Source of the DNA: Pempheris klunzingeri
Taxonomy: Eukaryota > Chordata > Actinopteri > Acropomatiformes > Pempheridae
Assembly (NCBI RefSeq): GCF_042242105.1
Contig: NC_092019.1
Location: 13,140,328-13,204,327 of the forward strand
Length of the DNA stretch: 64,000 nucleotides
Reading direction: 5' to 3'
Position 1 is the first letter of the stretch. The number at the start of each line of letters is the position of its first letter. The notes under the pieces are model-generated. The model had not been told where the DNA came from. It worked only from the letters and a program-made list of their open reading frames with translations, and did no database searches. Below are positions 56,694 to 64,000 of this stretch, in pieces. The position numbers were made by a program, and so were the translations under genes.

Positions 56694-57853
56694 AAAAAAA
56701 AATAATTCTTTTTCAACCCTGATGTTTATCAAATCTCATTTATATAGTTATATAGTGTTTTCATGTTTTTTAAAACAAAATGTGTCTTTACAGTAGAGTA
56801 CTACATTATGGGGTTTGGAGCAGCATCTTTAACTTTGTCGACATTGTTGCTCTGCATTGACTGTGTGAAATCAACATCTGTATTATTACTGAAAGCATCC
56901 TCTCTTCACCCTGCACCAGCTTACAGAAAAGTAACAGCAGCATTTGTCAGTAATTCATGGTTGCCACACAGTTTTATAAAATATCAGACTGCTCGCTGCT
57001 TCCCTCTGTCCAGTTGAAGCTGGACACATAAACTACACCTCTGCCTCTGTGTATCTATCCATAAGAGATCAGAAGTAAGAAAATATCTTTTTCTAATATA
57101 TTGTGGAGTTTTCTACTCCATCATGCCAGCATCCTGTTGTGCAATCATAATCTACTGATTGTATAGACCCATTGCTTAAGAATTAAGAAATAAGTTTGCG
57201 CAAGCACAAAACGTTTCCACGAACAACACTGGTGACATTTCTGTATCCCTCAAAAACATCTAATATAACCACAATGTCCCTGTATTCCTAATGTTTTCTT
57301 TTTGTGACCCCCATGGAAGAGGAGCATGCACAGCCAAGAGGAGGTGCGGATGTCTAGTTTTCCCAATTAAATAAGGCAAATAAACTGCCTACCACAGCTT
57401 TAACAAATGGGGGCTCAATCGATAACAACAATAAACTTTAATTTCAGTACCGAAATGAAACAGGGAGAAAATGATAGATGGAAAATCCTGAGAGCTCAGT
57501 TTGACAGTAACCTAACTGGGTTTTACTTAATTGGTTTATAAGTCAAATCCAATGTAAGAGGTCTCTCTGCCCCAAACTAGATGATTTCATTGTCATATTT
57601 TAACTACAAATTTGAAGTAATACTTCAGCCTTAGTTTTTAAGTTCTAACTATTGTTTTTTACATCAACTGTATCCCTTGTGTTTGTCGTATTGCATTTTG
57701 TTATTTTTATTGACCTTAATTATCTTATTGCTTCATTGTTTTAATTTTGCCATGTGAAGCACTTTGGGCTGCATGTTTCTATGAATGATGCTATATTAAT
57801 AGAGCTCTGTTAACAACCTTGTTGATCATTACATTTTGTGAATAACGAATGTA
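56694..57853. other. Spacer with chimeric junction and relic intron
   Basis: 57113-57330 matches the sequence upstream of receptor B. From about 57331 it switches to the M module of 54065-54255. 57540-57830 matches the exon-1-proximal intron (L block, 'tgaagcactttgggctgcat'). No receptor coding sequence lies here. Confidence 0.55.
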
Positions 57854-57859
57854 ACTTAC

Positions 57860-57950
57860 TTTTCTTAAAGCTCCAGTGGGGTGAGGATGAATCTGTGGAC
57901 AAACTGACAGATGAATATATGCTATCCTGTTGGTAGTAATGTGACGTGCT
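57860..57950 (-). pseudogene. Orphan exon 1 and promoter of a lost receptor copy
   Basis: On the minus strand, 'agattcatcctcaccccact' and 'ggagctttaagaaaa' followed by gtaagttac match exon 1 and the donor of receptors B and C. Upstream, 'cacgtcacattactacc' matches their promoter block, here with an intact ACGTCA core. No receptor exon follows before receptor C's own exon 1. It is either a gutted fifth gene or an alternative first exon for C. Confidence 0.55.
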
Positions 57951-58879
57951 TTTTTCCTCCCTGAAGTCTATTAAATTTAAACTGGTCATGTAGTGTAAAT
58001 AAAAATGGTTTCATGTTTTCAGAAACAAAAAATGTGTCTTCTCCGATACTTCAAGCAATATAATGCACATAAAGATACAGTATTGTACTACATTATAGTG
58101 TCAGTGATGTTGGTTTGTGTTGACTGTGTGAAATCATCATCTGTACATGTAGGTTACATAACTAAACCTTCCAAAACCTGTCAATAAATGAGGTTTACTA
58201 AACAGTTTTATAAAATATAAAGCTGCTCCCTGCATGCCTCTGTCCAGCTGAAGCTGAACACATGAACTATACTCTGTGTATCCATACGTAAGCTAAAGAG
58301 ATCTGAAGTGAGATTATGACACACTATCTTACTCAATGCTAGCACTCAGGTAATTTCACAAGTTGAGGTCTTTTTTATCTTTTCCTTGCACTCTTAATTA
58401 GATTTCTTGTGAAATTCTGAAAGATACCTGTCATACCCAACTGTGAATAAGTGGTTACTAAAAGTACATCCTGTAATTGGCTACCTGTTAATTATGATAA
58501 ATAATCAAGTGTCACATCAGAAGAGTTGTATGAGTGACAGACATAAATTTGTGTTTACAATGACTACTCAGCATTTTCTGTTATCTGGTAATTACAACAC
58601 GTACATAATGAGTGGAAAAACGGTCAAATCAGAATAATATTTTAATAATAAAGGAAACAGTCATCATCATTGTCATCTTTTATGGGCCCTGGGTACAGTT
58701 GGCCACAATGGCTAAAAAACAAAACAGAGCAATCAAACAACCAAAAAGTTTGAAAAAACTATAGTGCTAAATCACTTAAGTAGAGAACTTTCAATTTTCA
58801 TCAATACATGTTATGCACAATTTTCCCCTCCTTTGTATTTTTAAACATATATAGTCCATTTAGATATCATTATCTTGGG
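57951..58879. other. Spacer downstream of receptor D, first part
   Basis: Contains U-like (58200-58300) and F-like (58380-58700) modules. No gene. Confidence 0.45.
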
Positions 58880-58965
58880 TTTGCTAGGGGGCACACACAG
58901 CAAGAAGGTTCCGCGTTCAAATCTAGGTTTGGACCTGGGGTCTTGTGTGGAGTCTGCATGTTATG
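58880..58965 (-). mobile_element. L2-type LINE tail fragment, antisense
   Basis: 'cacagcaagaaggttccgcg' with 'ttcaaatctaggtttgga' and 'gtgtggagtctgcatgt' is a diverged antisense copy of the fish L2-like 3' end. Confidence 0.6.
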
Positions 58966-58970
58966 GTAAA

Positions 58971-59085
58971 TGGTAAATGGTCTGTATTTCTAGTTATTAC
59001 AACTACTCAAAGCGCTTTACATGACATCCTCATTCACCCATTCACACATCATTCATACAGGAGACTATTCTTTCATACTCATTCA
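58971..59085. mobile_element. Common fish non-autonomous repeat fragment
   Basis: 'ggtaaatggtaaatggtctg' with 'actcaaagcgctttacatga' and 'cattcacccattcacacatc' is a widespread teleost repeat. A short piece of the same family also abuts the LTR-like block at 40474. Confidence 0.6.
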
Positions 59086-60340
59086 CAATTACAACAATTA
59101 CAACATTAGAAATTAAGTGGTAAAAATGTGATAAATGATTGTTCTCTTAAATTCTTTTTTGGGGGTGAAAATGCCAATAATTGAGCGGTCCTAGCTTCTA
59201 AAATGTGAACAATCTCTTTTTTGTTTTTTGATAGTAAATTTTTTGCTGTTGGTTGAACAACACAAGACACAAGGTATCGCACTGGACTGTTGAGAAACCT
59301 GGAAAGGGCAATTTCCCACTTTTTTGTTTTTAACAGACCAATATGATTAATTGAGAGATATTCCAGATAAAAACTGGCAGGTTAACCGATGAAAATAATC
59401 TTTAGTTTCCTCTCTGAAATAAACACAGAAAACATTACAACTATGCTGAGCACACAATGCAGCTGTTACAATAAGCATTAATAATCCCATAGTCACTATT
59501 AATTAGGCTAACTATTAATTGCCTAAATTTAGCTTGTGCTAAATAATAAACGAAAATAACATGTTTATCAACGCATGCAGTAGACATTTAGAAGTCAATA
59601 AGAAATAGACATTACAGGGTGATTTACTTAATAAAAATGACTATACTGACTAAATGAGTTGTATCAAACGTGGTGGAAATGATCACTTTAATTTCACTAA
59701 CTGTCATGTGTCGAATTTTCTCATGTACACACACAACAGGAACAGAAACTGGGATCAGATGGGTGTGAGGGGAAAGTTACAACATTAACTTTCGATGGGC
59801 TTGTTTGTGCAGTGGTTCCCTGTTTCACACTGTAGATTTTGTATTAGCTCTTCCATACGTCAGCTAAGAGAAGCCGTGAGATTCTTTGTCACACTAGCCT
59901 TATTAGTTTATGTTATTGATGAAAATTATGACTGGTTTCACTTGATGGCACGTTATATATCTAGTAGGTCTGGGATGGTACAGACTAGTGAAGAAGCAAC
60001 ATTGTTCATTGAAAGATAAATATAACCACTTACCCTATTGGTTCAGTTTGATAGATAGATTTGTCAGCATATGTGTCTTATTTTCCCTTGTAAAGCACTT
60101 TGTAATGTCTGGTTTTAATAACGACCAGCACAAATGTCCTTTAACAAAAATATTTCAACTTTCTACCATTTCAAAAGGCTGAAGACTTTTCTAGACCTGA
60201 TCAGCTGGCCAGTCAAAAAACTCATATCAATCAAACTGTGACAGGTGAAATGTTGCCTTGAGGGTCCTTGAATTCAAAAAACCAAAAAAAAGTTATTTGT
60301 TATATACAGTTAAGATTTCTATGTACAGTTACAGTATTTG
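59086..60340. other. Spacer downstream of receptor D, second part
   Basis: S block at about 59160-59340 and M block near 59390. Otherwise unrecognised, AT-rich. Confidence 0.45.
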
Positions 60341-60346
60341 TTTATT
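60341..60346 (-). terminator. Polyadenylation signal of receptor D
   Basis: AATAAA on the minus strand, 11 bases after the stop codon. The aligned position in receptors A, B and C reads AAGAAA. Confidence 0.6.
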
Positions 60347-60356
60347 GACATCATGA

Positions 60357-61499
60357 TTATACCTCTGCATCAGAAACAGACTTTTCTTTGCTCCGACTGG
60401 TGACCATTGAGTTTGTGTAGGTATAAGAGCGAGAAACCTCTTCCTGGAAGGCAGTCTCTAATACATTCAGGATGGATTTGCGGACTTTATCCTTGAAATC
60501 TTGGCCCATGAACACATACAGCAGTGGGTTCAGGCAACTGTTGAGAAAGGCCAGACTGGTTGCTATGGGGACTCCTATAGTGGTGACATGGTCTAATGTT
60601 TCACTTGCATGATTAGCCATGTGATTTACCAACTCAATTAGCGCCATGATGTGATAAGGAGCCCAGCACAGGAAAAAAGTGGTGATAACTGCAGCGATGA
60701 TCTTAAAGGGGCGACTTGACCGGCTGGCCAGGGTGCGGTTTCTCCTCAGACGGTGGATTATTACAGCATAACAGGAGACAATGACAGTGAAGGGGACAAC
60801 AAATCCCAGCAGGAAGCGGGTGATGGTCATAGCCTGATGACGAAACTGTCGCAGCAGATTCACAGACAGTGTTTCATAGTCATCAGAAAAGGCAAAGTTG
60901 TTGAAGCAGTTGATGATGTCGTCATTGTTATACGATGGAGCAGTGTCCCTGAAGATGAAATATGGAGCGCTGAGAATCAGAGCGAGTACCCAAACACCCA
61001 GACTGACACAGGACGCTTTGCGTACACTTCGGTGGTTCTGGGCCCAGACAGGCCACACCACAGACACACATCTGTCCACACTGATCACCACCAGAATGTA
61101 GACACTGGCAAACATGTTCAGAAAGCTTATAGTGGTGTTCAGTTTGCACATGAACTTGCCGAAAGGCCAGTGGAAATCCAAAGCTGTGTACGTCACACTC
61201 AGGGGCAGGAATGCAGTGAAGAGGAAATCGGCCACGGCGAGGTTGAGGAACCAAACTGTGTTCACTGTTTTCTTCATCTTGAACCCGGTCACCCAGATAA
61301 CCACTCCGTTCCCAAACACACCAAGAACGAAGGCCAGGCAGTAAACAATGAGGGACATGATGTTGAGAGACTGTCTCAGCTCAGCGTGCTCATCCTTATA
61401 GTCATACTCATCATCGTCGTCATAAAAAGAGCCATTTTTTCCTGTGGCATCTGTTGTATTGATGTGATAGAAAGGGGTAGCAGTCATTAGCTCCATCAT
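60357..61499 (-). CDS. Receptor D: divergent chemokine-like receptor 1 type GPCR
   Basis: 380 residues. The start is the ATG at 61499 (MMELMTATPF), shortly after the acceptor 'gcttttattgcag'. The core motifs are kept (TM3 and ECL2 cysteines, DRC, CWAP, NPLLY). The extracellular side differs from A-C. The N-terminus has an acidic tyrosine-bearing stretch, YDDDDEYDYKDEH (residues 26-38), with sequons at N14 and N22. ECL2 reads SYNNDDIINC and ECL3 reads HMANHASETLDH. The tail ends DAEV, so the PDZ-like TEV of the others is absent. Acidic sulfotyrosine-type N-termini are known in chemoattractant receptors, so a distinct peptide ligand is plausible. D has the most diverged N-terminus and tail of the four. 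Confidence 0.92.
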   Translation of the reverse strand: MMELMTATPFYHINTTDATGKNGSFYDDDDEYDYKDEHAELRQSLNIMSLIVYCLAFVLGVFGNGVVIWVTGFKMKKTVNTVWFLNLAVADFLFTAFLPLSVTYTALDFHWPFGKFMCKLNTTISFLNMFASVYILVVISVDRCVSVVWPVWAQNHRSVRKASCVSLGVWVLALILSAPYFIFRDTAPSYNNDDIINCFNNFAFSDDYETLSVNLLRQFRHQAMTITRFLLGFVVPFTVIVSCYAVIIHRLRRNRTLASRSSRPFKIIAAVITTFFLCWAPYHIMALIELVNHMANHASETLDHVTTIGVPIATSLAFLNSCLNPLLYVFMGQDFKDKVRKSILNVLETAFQEEVSRSYTYTNSMVTSRSKEKSVSDAEV

Positions 61500-61513
61500 T
61501 GTCTTGAGACCTG

Positions 61514-63121
61514 CAATAAAAGCAAAAACAAAAGTTAACAGCCCCTAATGATGCACAAGATGGATGTTTTCCTAAATGGCTCTCATCAAAAGCATAGTCA
61601 GAGATTATGTCAGTTCCACAAAAGGCCTTTAGAAGATGCTGTTCACATGGAGTTGACTTGAACCGTCCCAACCGCACTGCAGTACTTCATTATACGACCT
61701 TTTTGTGAACTGCAGCAGACATTAAGACAAATCTAAATAACATTTTGAAGAAAAACAGCAACCTTTCTATGCTACGCTTCATAATAAGTCTGAATCTCTA
61801 TAAGTCACCAGTTTGCCCACAGAATGAAATTTATAAAATGGAACAGAAACTGATGAGCAAAAGGATCTGCAAAGTTATGGTCAACCACAGTCTATAAAAC
61901 AAATTTATTCAAGAAAGTGTTCCCATGTGCTGTTGATATCTAGGCTTAATGACATTTTATAATAAGGGTAGAAATCTCAGTGACTCTCAATGATGATTTA
62001 TTCTATGAATTAGCATAATATCACTGATTCCTATTGCTCACCATTAACAAACGACCAGGTCACTATGACTTTATGAGGTTAGCTCACAATTAATAGATCA
62101 TCAATTAAGGACTGTTAATTTACATTTCACACATTAATTGACAATCAACCAAATCAGCTCCCTTGGCTGAGAAAATACATGATTCTGGTTTATTTCAGGA
62201 CCATGTACTTGCTCAGCCTCTTTGATTAAAAAACAAATAGCTTCATATTTCTACAAGAATAGGTTCTGTTCTACTTTAAAACTGGGCGTCACATACAAGC
62301 ATGTACATGTTGTTGCATGACCCAGTGGTATCTGGTATTAGCAGGCAGAAAAGAAGATGCACCTAAACATAAATCATAATTTGTTAATTGGCATCTGCTA
62401 GTTGATGTCGGTTTAAGTGCATATTTCTCCACCGTGCTACACTGTGCGTCTTTCAACAATAACACACATATAATTAAAAAAAAAAAATCCAACAACTTGT
62501 GTTTAACCTCTGGGTTGTAAATGTCTCAAAAACACCACTGCGCCTTGCAGCAGCATGTAAATGTTTGTATCTGACGCCCAAAAACAGTATCTATTCTAGA
62601 AATATGAAACTTCTTTCAGAGATGCTGAGCACATACGTGAACCTTAAATCAACCTTTATGTACTTGTATGTAAGAGGAGTCCAGCTGGTCAGGTCTCCTA
62701 TCAATGAATGTATGAACTATCTGTGGATTAGCAGTCCTTAATTGATGATCAATTAAGTGCGAACCAATCACATAAAGTCAGTGACCTAACTACTCAATGA
62801 TGAGACACAAATTGATTACTGATAACATCCTGCATCAATCCATACATTAAATCATCATGCATTCCTTAAGCATTCCTTAGGTATCTGATTTGCACTCCTA
62901 TAAATTGTTCCCGGGTTAACTAAGAGTTATTGCTCATAAAGACCTTTGTCGACCTCAAAAAGCAGCAAGCTTTATGAAATGAAGCGGCTCAAATTCCCGA
63001 CTGAGATTTTAACCAGGTCATGTTAAACAGCCCACATCAGCTCCTCTATTGTCTGTTTTTTCCCCACAGTTTGGTGTGATACACTGAGCTAAGGTCTCTG
63101 AGGAAAACAAAGCTACTGTAC
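61514..63121 (-). other. Intron 1 of receptor D
   Basis: Dominated by the long imperfect inverted repeat at about 61930-62890. It lacks clear S, M and L modules, unlike the introns of A-C. Confidence 0.55.
61930..62890. repeat. Large imperfect inverted repeat (foldback), arms about 360-400 bp
   Basis: The left arm (about 61930-62330) aligns along its whole length with the reverse complement of the right arm (about 62533-62890), with roughly 70-75% identity by eye and small gaps. A 19-base perfect block, gatcatcaattaaggactg (starting near 62096), is mirrored near 62732-62750. Other paired blocks are ttcatatttct, gggcgtca-x-atacaa, tgctcagc and gatgattta. The loop of about 200 bp is AT-rich. 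No coding capacity. It could be an old foldback MITE or an inverted local duplication. Confidence 0.7.
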
Positions 63122-63225
63122 CTCTCTCAGCGCGCCACTGCGACGAGGTTGCGTCCGCTGCAAATGCAACACTGGACAAGTCCCACCAGACTGCAAGGAA
63201 TTGAGGAGACTTGATCCCCGACTCC
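63122..63225 (-). other. Predicted noncoding exon 1 of receptor D
   Basis: Ends GCGCTGAGAGAG at the donor gtacag, resembling the TTTGAGAAAG end of the other copies. 'atatttaa' upstream could be a TATA-like element. Confidence 0.4.
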
Positions 63226-63280
63226 TTAAATATGTGACGTAATCGCTTACATCGAGGCGGGACCTCAGGCGGCACGCACC
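63226..63280 (-). promoter_or_regulatory. Conserved promoter block of receptor D
   Basis: 'atgtgacgtaatcg' (TGACGTAA, a CRE variant), then 'catcgaggcgggacctcagg' and 'cggcacgcac', a diverged form of the block in A-C. Confidence 0.5.
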
Positions 63281-64000
63281 CCCCTCATTTAAAGACCATT
63301 AAACCTCTTCTGCTATATACTTTGACTGTTCATGCGTTCTAGTCCAAGGTCAAGATTTACACATTTACTGAAGCAAAAGACAAATTTTTGCCTTATTGAT
63401 GATTGGGTTATAGTATGAAGAAGCTGTGTATGTGGATTTAACGCACAGGTCACTTTAACCCCTTGGAGTGACGAAGGGATACATGCTGTTGTCTCTTATC
63501 TGCAAGTGTGCTGCTAATCTGAAATCTGACACAAAAACCGTGTCCAGACAAGTCTTCTTCAAATGCAGCATGATAAAGCCTTTGGGGAACTCCGCAAATG
63601 AAAACACAGAGTAACTAAACAACTAAATGCATAAATTGTGGGTTGTTGGGATGACTACTGAGAAAGAGTGGAGCTGTGACTTCTCATGTGCAGCGGTGAT
63701 CCTGCTGCGTAATGTGTTTTTCTCTGTGCGGGTTGAGCTCATGTTTGCTTGAGGTTTAGTGTAATAGCTCTGTGTTGACTGTGTGAATAGACATCTGGAC
63801 ATGTAGGTTGCATAGTTTTAATGTGCCCTCTCTTCACCCTGCACCATGTATAAGAAAGTTACGGCAGCATCAGTTGATAATTCAGGGTTGCCTTCCAGTT
63901 TTATGAAATAGCAGGCTACTCCCTCTGTGCCACTGTTCATTTGAAGCTGGATGCACAGTTGCAGTACCTCCGGAGATTCAAACCTGCAAACACATCTGAA
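63281..64000. other. Upstream flank of receptor D
   Basis: 63740-63960 resembles the U module upstream of receptors A and C ('gttgactgtgtgaa', 'tacatgtaggttgcatag'-type, 'gaagctggatgcacag'). A further receptor unit may lie to the right of the window. Confidence 0.4.

Overview
The window is vertebrate, almost certainly teleost, genomic DNA. It has intron-bearing genes with GT/AG splice sites, CpG-rich promoters, and the usual mix of fish repeats: Tc1/mariner, hAT, PIF/Harbinger, L2-like LINE tails and solo LTRs. All recognisable protein genes lie on the minus strand. No tRNA, rRNA or CRISPR feature was seen.

Layout. 1-4,600 is gene-poor, with one unrecognised ORF (1,899-2,324) and an L2-like tail. 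4,632-12,929 is one huge coding exon for a protein of about 2,765 residues with about 50 zinc fingers. 12,930-26,000 is its 5' flank or intron, full of transposon fossils: a LINE fragment, a solo LTR with target duplication, and a decayed hAT transposase with a younger hAT MITE nested in it. A CpG-rich promoter candidate lies at about 26,100-26,850. 27,000-33,500 is gene-poor with a Harbinger relic. 33,539-35,464 is a second C2H2 gene (641 residues, 11 fingers), whose likely first exon and CRE-bearing promoter are near 42,974-43,110.

44,000-64,000 is a tandem cluster of four intact chemerin-receptor-like (chemokine-like receptor 1 type) GPCR genes, here called A-D from left to right. Each has one coding exon behind a noncoding exon 1 and a conserved promoter block. 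The spacers are mosaics of the same few modules. They hold an orphan promoter plus exon 1 with no receptor (about 57,860-57,950), spacer sequence inside receptor A's intron, and a damaged Tc1 copy between B and C. This points to repeated duplication, deletion and gene conversion. Receptor D's intron holds a large imperfect inverted repeat (arms of about 360-400 bp), the most unusual structure in the window.

Functionally, the two zinc-finger proteins are presumed nuclear DNA-binding regulators. The receptors are presumed cell-surface chemoattractant or lipid/peptide receptors on immune or barrier cells. Intracellular parts are nearly identical between copies, while the N-terminus, the TM2/ECL1 region and extracellular loops 2 and 3 vary, which suggests diversified ligand recognition with shared signalling. 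These roles come from family knowledge, not from the sequence alone.
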